NCBI RefSeq assembly: GCF_036324505.1
Contig: NC_086357.1
Coordinates: forward strand, 19,532,793 to 19,596,792
Direction: 5' to 3'
Source: Eleginops maclovinus
Lineage: Eukaryota; Chordata; Actinopteri; Perciformes; Eleginopidae
Length of the DNA stretch: 64,000 nucleotides
Under the pieces are notes generated by a model, which made no database searches, was not told the origin of the DNA, and saw only the letters and a program-made list of their open reading frames with translations. The translations under genes and the position numbers were made by a program. This document shows, in pieces, positions 1 through 28,089 of the stretch (within the stretch, counting starts at the first letter, position 1; each line of letters opens with the position of its first letter).

Positions 1-328
1 TCTAAAACGGTTGAAGGTAATGTCCTTCCGAAGTTGAGATCTTTTGTTTTGAGAACAAGGACACTGTTCTTTCGGCAACATGTGGAAGTAGGCTAATTGC
101 GGCAAACGGCTGTATTGAGCTGGGGGGAAAAGAGGGGGAGATCATCGGCCCCGGGGCTGAGCTCCATGCAGAGGCACCGGTCTGATGCCTCTCGTCTGTG
201 CCCAGAGATAGATGATTCATTGCGGTCCATTATTCTCCTGTTGCCGGTCAGGAGAGCCCCAAGGTGAGGGGGCTGGGTTAAAACCCCCAAAACTTGGTTG
301 ACAGGTGACACATGTGTGCCAGTAAACA

Positions 329-369
329 GGACTCACCATTGTTTTCTGTTGAAAAAAAATGGTGAGTCC
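329..369. repeat. Perfect 12 bp inverted repeat (hairpin)
   Basis: GGACTCACCATT at 329-340 is exactly complementary to AATGGTGAGTCC at 358-369, with a 17-base A/T-rich loop between them. It could fold as a stem-loop in RNA or be a footprint of a small transposon. No associated gene is visible, so its role is unknown. Confidence 0.75.
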
Positions 370-414
370 TTATAGTGTAATTTCTTTCATTGAAATGTAA
401 AACAACAACTCTGC

Positions 415-416
415 GT

Positions 417-476
<60 letters not shown>
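415..476. repeat. (GT)n microsatellite
   Basis: About 60 bases of GT dinucleotides with two GC interruptions at the 5' side. This is a simple repeat. Reading frames through it (Cys-Val or His-Thr runs) are artefacts. Confidence 0.95.
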
Positions 477-482
<6 letters not shown>

Positions 483-949
483 ACGAGAGAGATGGTCTGA
501 TGTGCTTGTGATATGGTGGTGTTGGAGCGCCCTCTATGAGTTCATCGCTCCACTGTTCCAAGTTACACTGATGCACAACTGTGTCTTTTTGTTAGTATGC
601 CATTCTGTAATAAATAATGTGTAACAAGTTCAGAATTGTATATTTTAATGCTTGTGAAAAAGGACTGCTACCATATATACAAACAAAACAATAATATCAG
701 GAGAAAAAAAAAGTATTCGGATGGATAATAACAATCTCAACAGCACATCAGACCTCTGTCCTCCAAAAGTTCTCCAATATAAAAACTCCATGAAAATGCA
801 TTTCCTACCCTGTTTTCTCCGGGGACATTCGTCTGCATGTTACCCCTAAAAAGACTCTTACTTTGAAAAGGGGTCCAGCGCTCGAAGGGAGGAGAGGGGG
901 GTGTCATTTCCTGAGAGGTATTTACTTTGAGCTAGATGATTACTTTTTT

Positions 950-1180
950 CGGAGGGAGGAGGGAGGACTGTAACATTGAATCAGTTACAGGTCGCTTAGC
1001 TGGAGAGCAGTTGTAAGGACGGTCGCGGATGCGGACAGAGGGTTGCACATATGCTCTCACAGCGCAGGATCTCTGAGGATTATAGCCGCTGCAAAGGACC
1101 CTTACTGCGCTTTTTGGAGCGGCCAATTCACTGTGGATATACTTACACGAAAGGAATATAAAGAGGGGATTACTAAAAGG
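950..1180 (+). promoter_or_regulatory. pdgfra: Probable pdgfra promoter and non-coding exon 1
   Basis: A GC-richer, non-repetitive block stands out from AT-rich surroundings and ends in a good 5' splice site (ACTAAAAG|GTAATT at 1180/1181). The first coding exon begins at 3399, 18 bases 5' of its ATG, directly after a 3' splice site, so at least one upstream non-coding exon must exist. In known vertebrate PDGFRA genes exon 1 is entirely 5' UTR, which fits this position. Purine-rich GGAGGGAGGAGGGAGG at about 953-968 could be a core promoter element. The exact transcription start cannot be read from sequence; 950 is a guess, while the donor at 1181 is better supported. Confidence 0.4.
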
Positions 1181-3398
1181 TAATTGAAAGGCTGCTGGGA
1201 TCCAAAAGATGATTAAACCACAATTCTACTCAGTCTTTTTTATTAAAAAAAAAAAGTTTAGGATGTTTATTTTAATAGAACATAGCGTTATGTATAAGAA
1301 CTGGAATTATACGCTATATGTTTAATAGGAGTTTCACTGCAGTTTTAATTAGTTTATCAAATTATAACAATATGCACAGTTCTGGAAATGTTTTTGGAAA
1401 AGTTGTAGTCACTTGCACTGCTGTAATGGAAGTTGTATGCAACTTCTGCATAAGGCAACGCATTTTCTTTTAGATTAGATATCTGTTCCCCATGCACCAT
1501 ATGGTCTCACCCCTGGATCCCCGACTCTGCGGGATAAAAGCGCTCGGTTTCGGCCTCACAGTTGGAGGTGTCACCTCGGTATATGAAGGCACCATTGTTG
1601 GATGCTGCCTGGCATGCAATAGGAAACACATTGGGAAATGTTCATCACACTGTTTTCTCGTCTGGTCGTGGAATGTGAGGAATTAAAACAGAAAATCGGC
1701 CCTGGAGGCACTGGACTGAATCTGACTGAAGCTTCAGAGCTGCAGCTGAATGGATTCAAAAAGAGGAAAGAAGAACTTAGTGTTCGGAGCCACAACACAT
1801 TCTTTATTGACCACCTACCCTGCTGTGTCACCAACGGTTTTTGCATAGGAATACTGCTTGTGGCCAAAAATCTAGACAAAAGAGAAATGAAAAAACCTTG
1901 TTCATGCTAAATGAACAATTGCCTTTTTGGACGGATGCTTCTTCTTTTTTTAAAGTCCATGGATTGAAATTAACCATCGTGAGTGAAGAGCAGAAAGTCG
2001 AGGCATGCCTTATCAGCTGTTGCTGAAATGTTTCCAGCCAAGCAAGACGATGCATTTGCTATCTGCCACATTTGTTGAGTGGTTTGTTGGGAAAGCGGAA
2101 TAAAAGAAGGACATGCAAGCAGTCTGACTGCCACTCCAGGGTTATCTAGATTTACGCGCAGTGGCCGCAGGATCTTCGCCAAAGCAAACGCAAAATTCCT
2201 TTATTGACATTGTTTGAGACAAGGCGTGTTCACAAACACGTCAACACGCACTAGGCGTTTTGTCAGCTATTCCCACGCGGATGTGTACTTTTGTGCGAAT
2301 TGTGTCCGCTAATTATGGAGTTAAAGAAACCCAGGTTGCATGATTTAGGCCGATTAGAACGAACCAGAGCGCAAAGCCACAGGAAGCTATCCAAGGGCCA
2401 AACGGTTTTTATTGTTTGGTGACATTGTCCATGGAAGATACAGAATATCCACAAAGGTCCCCTCAAAAGGAAAAGAGACAATCAGAAATATAAAGCTCAC
2501 AAATGTCAAATAACTTCTTAAGCAGAGGTGGTCTGTTTAGGAATTGGAGAAGAACGGCTAATGTTTAGAATGATTGAATTTTTTTTGTGAGCCCTTCTCA
2601 AACTGTGGCCCCTGAATCGACATCAGACAGACCGACATAACGGAAAAGAGACACACAGGCAGACAGAGTAACCTAAAACTGAGAAGATCTCTAAAATGAG
2701 TTGATAAATCTGGACTAAACTTAAAAATGTCTTAAGTAAAATTAAACAATGAAAAAAAAGAAATTCAGGACTGCGTTTTAGGTTATAAAACAAAAACAGA
2801 TTTCAGTCAAAGCAATGAAAAGTGTACATTTTCTTCAATGAGACGAGAAAAAAAAACTTGGATATAATGAGATTCAAAGTCTCAGTGCCCTCAAAAGCTG
2901 GACTGTGTCGCCCTCTAGCGGCAGTCCACATGTTCACCAGGAGGAGCGCAGCAGCCACAGCCGCCTCTCCTTTACAACCTATCCACCACCCGTCCACTAA
3001 CGCATTGGAATTTACCGTCTTGTTATCTTCACCCTCATCATACGAAAAATAATTTATGTAGCCCTGTGATAAATTTAACAGTGTTACTTTTTCAGTTCTG
3101 AAATGAGGTGGGAGACCACAAGTTTCGCTGCCAAGTTCCACAAATCCCTCAATAAATCTCTGTGGGTTTATTATAGCAGGAGCATGATACCGGCAAGGGG
3201 TTAGTGTAACTGCACGGCTTGGCTTCCGGGGCATTAAAGAAGTCACTGAGCCAATGATTGTATTGATTAAATCATGATCTTGTATAATTATTTAGAATGT
3301 CGAGGCAGTGATCCCACTTCTTATCAGGAAAAAAACAAATAACCCCAAACATGTTTGCTTTACTTGTTGACTAAATAATTCGCTTTCTGTCCTTGCAG
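1181..3398 (+). other. pdgfra intron 1 (inferred), no gene seen
   Basis: If the exon at about 950-1180 is right, this 2.2 kb is intron 1, ending at the acceptor CCTTGCAG (3391-3398). It contains several GC-balanced, non-repetitive stretches (about 1490-1800 and 1990-2300) that resemble conserved non-coding sequence in texture. A 90-codon open frame at 1638-1910 has no recognisable domain and no exon-like boundaries, so I do not call it a gene. Confidence 0.4.
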
Positions 3399-3416
3399 GC
3401 CAGTACATCCATAATC

Positions 3417-16848
<13,432 letters not shown>

Positions 16849-18600
16849 CAACTATCCAGCCTGTGGAGTAGAAGCAGCAAATAAATGGGGGTGTAGGGAC
16901 ACAGGAAACTAGAGAAACACTTGTAAATCAACCAAAGACTCTGGCTGTTGACCCTCTATCCTCACCATTCCTTCTCCCTGACTGCCCGTTCAGAGGACAG
17001 AACAAAACCACTTCACTGTTTGGATGAGTCTGTGGTGACAGAACGGTACGCGCTTTACTTCTCCCTGGACACTGCCCCTCGTTGGGCTGGAGGAGTGAGT
17101 GAGCATTAACGAGAACATGACATCAAGGACTCAAAAGAACCACCGAGCCTGTGTGTTGGACATATCTAGATAAAAAAAGTTGAAAAGATTGTGTTTTTAA
17201 TTAGCAGACCTTGATTCTCGGGCATTCTCTTAACAGCAATATAAGCAAGAAGGGACGATTTCAACAAATTGGACAGCAACTCTAAATGAACACCACAGGA
17301 TATTGTTCATTATGATATATTTAACCACTACTGATGCACTAAAATAAATGAGTCCAATACTAGCAACAGCATTGGCAGGTAAACTGACTCCACAATCACT
17401 CACTACAACATAAGCACCTGATGCTGGCACGATCAGTAGCAAGACTCAGATTTGAAAGCACAAAATCTGGACTTTGTTTTTTTTCTACATGACTATATAC
17501 TTTTTCAATATGTGCGGTAATTCAAATTTATTTTTGTACCTCATCATTATGTAAACATGTATTATTTGTGAATAACGAGTAGATTTTGACCATAACTGTT
17601 TGAATGGTTATCAGGATAGAGCTTTTGAGTACATGCATCTTTGTGGTGTCTCATCTTTTGCCCAAATACAACATTATGTTCTCAAATAATGATCATCATC
17701 CCTGATAAGGGCTTCAGTCATATGTGTCATATTGGCTTTGAAAAACAAAACGAAGTGTGATTGTATTGTAAATAGATCGAGAGTTGTTTTATAAGAGAGA
17801 CTTATTGGGAAAACAGTATTTTATATAAGCACATATTAAGCGCCTGCACCCAAAGTCAGCCCTGCGGCGCCAATGATTTTGATGAATCCGTTAAAACAAA
17901 GGGAATATAACTCTTAACAAAAGGAAAAACTATGGAAACATTTGCTAAAATATCATCATATAGTCTGAAAATATTTGTGGATTAAGAATATTCATATGTT
18001 TTGAAGTATGATATGGAAAGTAATCAATTTAAAGTTCAAGCAATCAAAGAGAAACCCAGTTCATCATGTCCGTAAACACGGCAAAACATATATATATATC
18101 TCCGATAGCTTCACTAGTGGCTGTGTCCTCCTGTCTCATATTTTATCTAATGTCCTGACGTCTATTAGCAGGTTCTAGTTATAATAAGACACTACATGGA
18201 CTAGAGATTTATGTCGATCTGATGTTATACATCAGCTATGTGTAGCCTCTGTGTAATCCTCTGTATCCTCCAGCTACTGTACCAGCTGTGCCACTGCCTT
18301 TGCCTCTTCCTGTTGACTGTGATATAATCTGCAATCATTTGTTGCACTTTTTGCTTTTTCCATATTGTTTTGGATGTTGCAGTTAAATAAAAACAAGAAA
18401 AAAGTTCTTCAGAAAGGCCTTGCTTTGGCTGTAGATGTGTAGAGCTGTGTGGATGTGAATGTTTGTGCAGCAGGTGAGTGATTTGTTGTTGACGGTACAG
18501 TATCTGTAACTATAGGTAATCACACCCAATATGTCGATTTAATACTGTATTTCATTATGTTACACCATGTACATTCAGATGATTTATATTTCAATAAATG
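16849..18600 (+). other. pdgfra: pdgfra 3' UTR with two poly(A) signals
   Basis: AT-rich DNA follows the stop. AATAAA occurs at 18386-18391 (1.54 kb after the stop, followed by a T/G-containing stretch) and again at 18593-18598. Either could end the transcript. Long UTRs are normal for this gene. No open frame of interest lies inside. Confidence 0.6.
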
Positions 18601-18909
18601 ATTTATAATGTAAAGACTTGTCATTGCTCACTGTGTTTTGTAAAGTATCACACAACCAAATGGAAAAAACATCAGTTGCAGAATAAGGATTTATGAGGCG
18701 CTTGTCTACCGGATGACAGGAAACTACCAAATAAATAACTTTATTGTTCAATTTTGTCAACAATGATATTACATGCAATAGAATATTCAGCACTCCGGGA
18801 CAAACATAATGACACTCCCCCATATATTTGGCAACATAACATATTGGTAAACAACATCAGTATGAATAATACAAGACTGGAAAAAGAAATGTGTTTTATA
18901 TTGTATTCT

Positions 18910-18913
<4 letters not shown>

Positions 18914-18998
<85 letters not shown>
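18914..18998. repeat. (CA)n microsatellite
   Basis: An almost pure CA tract of about 85 bases. Apparent His-Thr frames through it are artefacts. Confidence 0.97.
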
Positions 18999-19003
<5 letters not shown>

Positions 19004-20856
19004 GTACAACAATGTATTATCAAAGCATAGATATTATGCCGCAACATACATATTATTATGTCTTTACTCCAAAACTTACACCGATTTTACTGTTCTTGCT
19101 CGTCAAGGTGGAGTTTGTTTTTAATTATTTAATTTGGAGTCGGTTGATTCAGTCTGGTGGTTCTCACTTCCAAAGGATTGTGGGATAAAGAATTGGGACA
19201 AGGAAATATAAAACTTATTGGTCTCAGAAGATATATCTTTAATGAAACCGTCGAAAGGTTTCTTAATCAAACTGCTTTTTTTATTTGAGGTACAGTAAGT
19301 ACAGTACTTTTGTAAAAGTAGTACTTACTTTTTATGCATTCAACTACAAACATATTGTGTGCTTAATATACAATAACAACAATAATACTTTATAATAATA
19401 TGCAATTAGAAACATATATATAAACCTTCTTTGACTCAAGAGAGAGCTGTCCCATGATCACGTATGCAATAAGAAAGCCATCCTTCAGAGGGCCATGATC
19501 TCACTACCACTGCTTTGGCAACACAGTGCAAACAATTTTCAAGTCATAAAAATTAGCTGCACTTTTTTTTACAGTGTCGCTGCTTTGTAATGGTTTGTGT
19601 TCAGGTTCCAGATTTACTAAACCTTCCAAACGTATTTGCTCACAACAGAGTGACTAGTCGTTACCATCCCTGTCCACTAGAGGGAGATAGCGTCTAGATA
19701 ATGCTCAGTGCCTTGAGGGTGGGAGATGAACTGAGAGAAGAGGAAGGGTCACCATGCTGAAAATAATCTGAGCCTGCAGACGTGTGTGTATTTCAATACT
19801 AGCCTCAACCCCGACCATCACCTTAAGGTGTGTGTTTTGAGGAAAGAACAGTTTTATGATCGATCAGGCCAGAGCTGCATACACCTGCAATTCATTTGAA
19901 ACCATCGCATGAAGCCAACTATACAACATGCTGTTTAACTGCGACTTTTACTGGAATCCTGAGGCATTACAGTTCATCATCTTAACTATACACATTTAAA
20001 CATGCATGTTTATTATTTTTTAACATGCAGGTTTGCTTGACTCAGAAATTAAACAGCTTGAGTTTGGATTTGGATTTTTTTGTGATTCCTTTATGATCGC
20101 TTATGTTTGCACCTGGGCCAATAAATGAAACCCCTCACATCGGGGGTTCAGTGAAATACATCAGAATCTGTCAAAGTGAAATGTGAACTGCATTCTTTCA
20201 GCGCGGGCTTGCAAATGGAACAAATAGTTAATAAGAGAAAAACCTGCATTACATCCAAATATGTCACACTGATTAAGTGTTATTCCTACTTGGAACATAA
20301 TAACTGAACCCAGAACGGTCCCATAGGAAGCTTTGTTGTTGAGAAAAATGAAGCCCCCTGTGGTGTACGGGGTGAATAAGATATCCCCTTATAATGCTGA
20401 CAAATGTGCCATTTGAACTTTGCTCAAGTTGTGACATGCATGTAAAGTGTCTGAGTTAATATTATGCAGTAAAGTAACTGTAGGTTTGGCAGAACGGTTG
20501 GGTTTATGGAAATGTATTCCAGAGAAACATATCTGATGAGAGTCTATTCACAAATGCAAAGCTTCAATTCACATAAAGTAAAAGGGAACTCTTTTAGGCT
20601 TTGGAACGAAATATGAAAATAGAGATTTAGATAATATTAATATCAGCACTTGTAAGAAATAAACTAAATTAACAGTTAAGCTGAAGGGAGTGTCATTAGT
20701 ATTACCTGATGAAAACATGGCAATCCGATAGTTGTTTCACTTAAAACCATACTTGATGATGAGATATGAGGAGATATTTAAGGAAAACACACGTGGTCAC
20801 AGAGCTTTTAAAAGTAATTCTCTGGGGAACATTTCATGGCTATTCAGACTAACACA

Positions 20857-20981
<125 letters not shown>

Positions 20982-23900
20982 ATTTTAGTTAAGCAAGTCA
21001 AATCAACCTAACAACCTAACCTAACAAATGTGCTAATGTGAAAAGATAACAATTTTGCTGAAGGGAGAGGAGTGACACAAAGCCACACATTATTGATTGT
21101 CAACACTTGTTTATTTATAAAGTTGTGTGCTTTCACACAGTTGGCTTCATATCTCAGGCTAATCTACCAAGTCGCTGAGGACAGTTAGAGCCCTGCAGGG
21201 TTTTTGGTCTTAGTCAAAATGTGTTGAAGATGGTGCACTTAAACAAACCTGGTGTAAAAAAAACTCCTTTTGGGGCTGGTTATCACACAGAAATATGTAA
21301 CACATCATATGATTGGATTCTTGTTGACCCTAGCTGCCTTTCAATAAGAAGAACTGATTTTTTTGATTTGCTAAGGGAAGGTTGAATAGCAAAAATATTC
21401 CAGAAACAGAGCACAAACGGTGCATCTACTTAAACTGAACTGACACTAGACTGGATTTGGCAAATAAAGATCTCTTTCAACAATATGGAATATAGACTAA
21501 GGCTGTGCCACATCATAAATCATGAGAGCGATTGATGGAAATATGATTGCATCATGTTTTACTTTGCAAGAGTGAGAGGGAATCTGATTTTGATATATTG
21601 GACTGCAGGAGTGAGTGTTAGACAATTAGATTAACGATCTGTTTGGTTTGTTTGATATGTAACATCAGTCTCCCTTGTGAAACTCGACGCCTTGTTGCTG
21701 TCTGTGTGGTCTCCATTCTCCGCTCCTCTGGGAGAGTAGAGGTCCAGGAGCGGTCCAGAGTTTAGACTGATCTGCTGTAAAATAAATTTGTCTCTTGGCC
21801 GCCACGTGTCCTCCAGGCCGGTGTCCCATTTCAAGATCTTTCTCTGAGGCCCCAGCATGTGCTTCCCAGGCTTTTTGTTTAACATGGCATCATATCCAGA
21901 TTAGAACACCATCTCTATAAGAGATACTGTCATGATTTGTCACATGAAGATGGGACAATAAACAGCATTTAGATTAAATAATCAGTCCTTTTAGCCTAAC
22001 TTTAAAAAACACATACATATGCGGTGTAGGAATACCTAAAATCTCATCTCTATATTTGTTTCCAATTTATGGATGTAATCACATAGGCCTTGTTGTTGGA
22101 AACTTGCTGCAAGCCAGGAAAACATGCTAACTCATGACTGTGAAACTTTGCTTATAGGAATCATATGAGACCGCTGGAGGCTGCGACAGTACAGGACTCC
22201 AAACACTTTTAAGACTTCCTTTTGTATTTACTCTTTTTTGTACCAAAGCCAACTTTTATTTGGTCACATTTTGCTCCTTGACTACATGTTTTCTATTTAG
22301 CTCTAAGAGTTTGGGATGTGCATCAACGATATAGTTCATTCTTCAGCAGTAAAATATCATCTCTCCTGAGACCTTATCTATAATATAATATATAAAAAAT
22401 ATAAAATATGAAAAAACAAACATTCGTTCTCATTTGTGTCTTGTGTTTCTCACGCCATAATGAAAGTAAATGTTTATTCTTATGAATATAACGTGTCAAT
22501 GAAATTGGTGAGAGGTTGTATTGTGTCAAAGAACAAACTCTTTCTCTGTCTTCAATTAGTCACATGTCAATTCAAAGATGAAAGTTAGCAACGAAAGTAC
22601 TGACGCCATACCATGACTCATTAGTCATCTGTGTTCAAAGTATGTTTTCTATTTCATTTATCACACAGGGTTGTTAAAACACGACAAGCATAAATCTTCT
22701 ATGGTTCCACAAACAGCTTAGGAACCATACAGATACATTTTACAAAAGCTGTTACATTTACACAACATCCACTGCTTGAATGACACTAGATTTTAACATA
22801 ATGTTCAATTATCGATGAAAAGGAACTTCAATTTAAAAGAGGTTTGACAAACACTACTTGGAATTAGACTTTAGTGGTGATTGTTGAGGATACCAGACAC
22901 CCAGCTATCAGTTCCACTGTTGCCTACACCACTCCACCACATAGTATAATTAAACATTAATGTACCCGACTGCCTCACATTACAGCAAGCTGTTTCCTCA
23001 ATTCTGGATGTCCACGCTCAGTTAAATGAAAAGGTTTTTAACAAAAGTATTCCACTTTATTTTGCTTAAAGAAATCATTTCCAGTGCTGACTGGCTGCTC
23101 TAGCCAAATGTTTTTGTAACAAAAAGAATGTATCCGATCGCTGCTCCCAAACTTCCACAAACCAACAACCCTCTTGGCATATGCATTACCACTTAATCCC
23201 ATTTAAATCACACACAGGCATCTTGGAAATTTAGCACAGAGTGATGATTGTTTTCTTTTCATTTTGTTTTTCACTTAACCCCTCCCCATCTTTATTTTAT
23301 GGCTCTGGCTGGGAACACTGGGCCTTGTGTTTCGGAAGGTTTGAGCCGGACACAAGGATGTTTGCTCAAAGCAACAGTGTGTGAGGTTTTGTTTTTTGCA
23401 TTAAACTGTTTTGTATCTTACAGTATCTTCAGCGAGTGTGTGTCTTTGTGTTTGCTTTGGTGTGTCTGTCTGGTCGTCTGTTTCGATGCATGTGCACTGA
23501 CGTGCAACTGAGCAAATATAGTAGTCATGTGCTTTTTGGCCTGGGGATGACACCCTCCCATTCATGTGACCAGTGACAGTGAGCTGTGTTGGTACTTTGT
23601 AGGAGCCTCAGGCTGAAAGGCAAAAAAAGATACTCTTTTCATATGCTAGACTGACAGAAATAAACCCTAAAGTCACCAAACTGCATTACTCTTCTAAATT
23701 TGTTTAAAAAATAGCCAGAATATGCCCTGCATGCGTTACGAATCAAACATTAAATTCCCAGCCACACTAAATACACATACATGTCTTTTTTTGCTGAAGG
23801 CCTATTGACCTGATCTTAGTAGAGATGGTTTTAATGCTGCATTGCTCTGGCAAAGCGTATACAGCTGCAGCTTCACTCATTCAGCACCGACAGCACTAAC

Positions 23901-26900
23901 TCATCTTCATCTGTAACACTTTCTAACATAAAGAGAATTCAGAGTAAGATCTGAGGTTAGCTGGACTCCTCGTCTTGTTTGTCAAAGTGGTATGTGATAC
24001 TGTATGTGATGCACACAGGAGCCTTCTGAAATGCATTTTATTGTAGACTTTGATGTTTTTGAAATGAAATAGCACAAGGTGATGTGTTGTCGTTGAACAA
24101 CATATTTTCTGTTATAGTTTTATTTGTTCACCTCAGGATTTTGCTCCTTCAATGCAAATACACAAAACTCATTACAGAAAAGCACTGAATGAAGTAAAAC
24201 ACAACCAACTACAGGACAAAGGACTACAAATACAAACCAACTACTGTAAATAAAACAAAATAAAAAACATCCAACCCAATACAGAAAAAAGTAACAAAAT
24301 ACAGAAAAACCCAATGACAAAGAGAAAACACACAACCAAGTACAGAAACTAAACAAGCAGTACTGTGTGTAGCAAACCATAACTTTTGTAAGATGCAATT
24401 AAAGTATCTTTAAAACGGAAAATTCAAAGTTGGTTTAGTCAGAAATAAAATACAAGCGTCTATACACAACAAATTGCAAAAACCACTGTGGATAATTACC
24501 ATAGATCTGATGTCTTGGTGTGGTGAGCAAAAACAAAATGTTCTGCGTTTCTTTGGTCATGGAGGTTTAGGAGGAAATGAGTGTGAACCTTAAACCATAT
24601 CCAAATCTGGGCATCAGGTTCTGGTGTTATCAGTAAATGATTGACATCCATCACTTGATTTGTTCCAGCAACAGTTAGTTTTCACACAAAATGTAACTGG
24701 AAAGATTTGTTAGCCTCAGGTTACCGTGTCAGACTAAGATGTTGCAGATTGAAGGCCGTTGGTCAACACATGCTTCAAATTTAATATTGATTCAGCAATA
24801 TTATATCTCAAAGACTTAAAGCTCTAATAAACTGTAACAGTTGGGAAAATATAAAAGACGTTACAGCTTTTGATGAACTCTTTAACTGTCTTTGTGGAAT
24901 ATAATGAAAGACATACATTTCTTTATAGAAAACCAAACAAAACATGTCATTTGTTATTCCAATTATAGCTTTTACTACAAGATGTAGTGGGTCAACACAG
25001 GGTACAAATGTATTTCTACCTCTAGGTTATTACACCTTGAGTTTTTCTGTCAATATTGGCATAAGAAAACAACTTTTTTTTACCTAATGCCTAAGAGCAT
25101 TTGAAACTCAAACAAATGGGTATGGAGGGAATTGCAGAGTTGTCTATTTATGAATCTTATCAAAACAAACTTTCCAATTAAACGAGCCTTGGTGGAGTGA
25201 ATGATCAAGCTAACAAAAAGGCCTCTCTTCTCTCCAAGCTGCGAATTCCAGTCATGACTACGTCGACTCGTAAATGTGTCTAAACTCAAACAACAACAGC
25301 CTTCCGTCTCTGGGAAACAGTGTTTTTAAACTCCTCAGGGTGATAACAGACAGCTGGGCCTCCGCGCTGTACACATGTATAGACAGTATTAAAGTACAGC
25401 TGTGTCACCCTGCTACTTCCTCTCTACTGTTAGCTTCATGTTAATAGCTTTATGGCTCAACACAAACAGAGCATTATGGTTGGGAGAGATTGCCTGAAGT
25501 TCATGTGATATGTAAAAAATTGAAGGAAGTGCAAAGTTGACAATTCACACCATAATACTTCGCCTATTTAAAAGCAGCAGTCATTCTGACTCTGTGGTAT
25601 TGGAACCTCTTGAGGTCCATGACAACTAATAGAAATGTCAGCCTGTTGGTTGGTAGTTGGCCAAAGTATTGAAAAATGAATATCTTGACTTGATTGGACA
25701 AAAACGTAATGGTAAAATTCACGTGCTAACCTTGAATGTACAAAAACTACCCGGTAGGTTGCCACAGATTCCTTCTCTTCGCACCTGGAGTACTGGATTT
25801 CATGGAAAGCTCTCCAATAGTTGTTGGGGTATTTCTGTCTGAGAGAGCGTGGATCAACCAGCCAACATGCAATTATATGCCAAGCCGCTATAATCAATTA
25901 TAAATACCCTTATATAATATGAACTAGATAACTTCCTCAGAATACAATAACATCCTTTAACTCTTTCTGTTATATTTTAATGTTGTATTCCAAAATATTG
26001 AAAAGAAAAGGGGGGACAGAGGGTTGCAAACACCAACAGTAATATGCTCTCAAATACAAGTTTGTTTCTCGTCCAGGTGATTGGCACATCTGGGCGATGC
26101 TGTCAAATAGCATGAACCTATTGGATGTGTTTGCATTAAAATAGCCTACAGTGGAGCTATGGCGACACACAGTAGGCCTACTCATCTTACAGATAACACT
26201 CTCCATACTTGAAACCAACAGCCGGATCCCCTGCTCCGGCATTTTATTTGCACCTACCATAGTGATTGATTTATATGCCAATAAGTCGGTTTTACTAACC
26301 TCAGCACTTGTTGCTCGCAGCATACAGTTCAAGGATTTAACCCTAGATGTAAAAAAAACCAAAACTGGATACAGTGTTGGATCCTGTTCATTCCTTTTCA
26401 TTTTTCTCAATGGTGCCTGAAGCTAAAATGTAAAAAATGCCTAATCATATAATGAGTTGTCTTGTGATTGTCTGCAGCTATAGTCCCACAGAGCAAGTGT
26501 ACAAGGTGTTCTCTTCATTACCTCGATTTTGGCTCATGACCATGAATGGCAGAAGCAAATATCTAAAGAATTCAGTTATTAGTGCATTTTACAACTTGAC
26601 CACCCAATAATAAAAAGAAAATGGCCATTTAAGTGTTTATATTAAGAAGTTGTTTAACCTAAGGAAAAATTGACTTGTATTTTTCCAATGTAGGTCGTTG
26701 GGAAAAGGTATTTTTGGGCCCCATTACATCATGTGACGGGTCCGGAAGTTGTTACACAAAGTTTTGGTCATTGAGAAATTTGCCTCAAAAGCATGGCTCT
26801 TTTATCAGCTTGTTTATAATTCAAGCTTGTTAATTTGGTTAGGCCTTGTGTGCTCAAATCTTCATGCTGTGTGTTGTGCGTGCGGATGGACAGAACGTGA

Positions 26901-28089
26901 CTGATGTAGCATGGAAGTTTGGCACGAAATGCTGCTCTATGATGTATATCAGAGATAGTGAGAACTAATTTCCTCTTCAAAAAGCATTGCCACGGTCCCA
27001 TCACAACATTAGAGGAACCTTTATAAAAGCAGAGCATTATTATGTCCAGTGTAAATCTGCCTGTTCTTCTTCACACTATTGCTACAGAGTCAACTTTCTG
27101 TCACCTCCCTGCACGATCACAAAGTTTTAGGGGGTAAGGTTGTGTGTTTAACTTTTCTTTTTCACAGTTATACTTGATAATCAAGCACCTCTATGACAAC
27201 TAACATGACAGTTATCAAACAAACTTCAAAGCATGTGACAGACAGTACGGAAATGAAATGTGAATACGAATTCTGTTCACCCAAACAAGAAGAAACAAAA
27301 AGACAAAAAACCTTAACCATAATAAATCTCCCAGAGAAAAATGCATTCTTAATAATAACAACTATTATTATAACAATTATAAGTTGTAAATTAAAGTTGA
27401 GAAAGGAGTCGAAAGTTCTGTTAAATCTTTCTTCCCAGATCCTTTGACTGTGAGCCTGACATTTTTCAACGGAGAAAATACATTAAATCTTTTAACCAAG
27501 AAGTTGTGACAGAGGGGTTGGGACTCTTCCAATGTAACAATATACCACATTTGGCGATGAGGGTTGTAAAAGCAACAAGGTCAGCCAGGTATTTGCTAAA
27601 CCAGCCTTCAACAGCAGATGTACCGTAGACGGCAATTGAGGGAAAAGGGATTAAGGAAATGCCAAGAAATGTATAAAGGGAGTCCAAAATATTATGTGTA
27701 AACTGAGTCAAAGTTTAGGACACAAAACGTGTTGGTGTGTGGTCAGCAGGGGAGAAAAATCATTGAATACAGAAATCGATTGTGAAATTTCAACATTAAT
27801 TTAACACGACTTTAGAATAGTGATTCCAAGCAGCATTTCTGGCCGGTCAGGAATTGATAACACCTTTATTGAGTTGAACTGAAACACAGTGATCACAACC
27901 CACAGAGGGGATAAGTGATTGCAGAGCCTCAGGTGAAAAGATTTGGCTTCTTGTTGCCGGCTGTAATGGAAACAGATGCTTGAACAACATGTAAATACAT
28001 CAACCCTGCTGGTGAACGTTTTATGAGGTGCAGCAAAGGAGGTTGATTAAAAGCACAAGAAGATACTGTATATGAATAAAGAAAACAGG

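Larger units (their letters stand above)
1..949. other. Upstream non-coding DNA, no gene seen
   Basis: No reading frame here has a recognisable family or exon-like splice signals. The stretch holds a perfect 12 bp inverted repeat (329-369), a (GT)n microsatellite (415-476) and AT-rich sequence leading into the GC-richer block that I read as the pdgfra first exon and promoter. A remote regulatory role is possible, but nothing in the sequence demonstrates it. Confidence 0.6.

Noticed and set aside
1638..1910. A 90-codon open frame in the inferred pdgfra intron 1
   Set aside because: No recognisable domain, no exon-like boundaries, and overlapping open frames on the other strand. Treated as chance.
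24120..24400. A 92-codon minus-strand frame with many aromatic and hydrophobic residues, resembling a membrane protein
   Set aside because: The underlying DNA is A/C-rich low-complexity sequence with near-tandem ACAAA and ACTACA motifs, which yields such frames by composition alone.
25970..26410. A 146-codon minus-strand open frame in the intergenic region
   Set aside because: No known motif, and residue composition looks random. No splice or promoter support.
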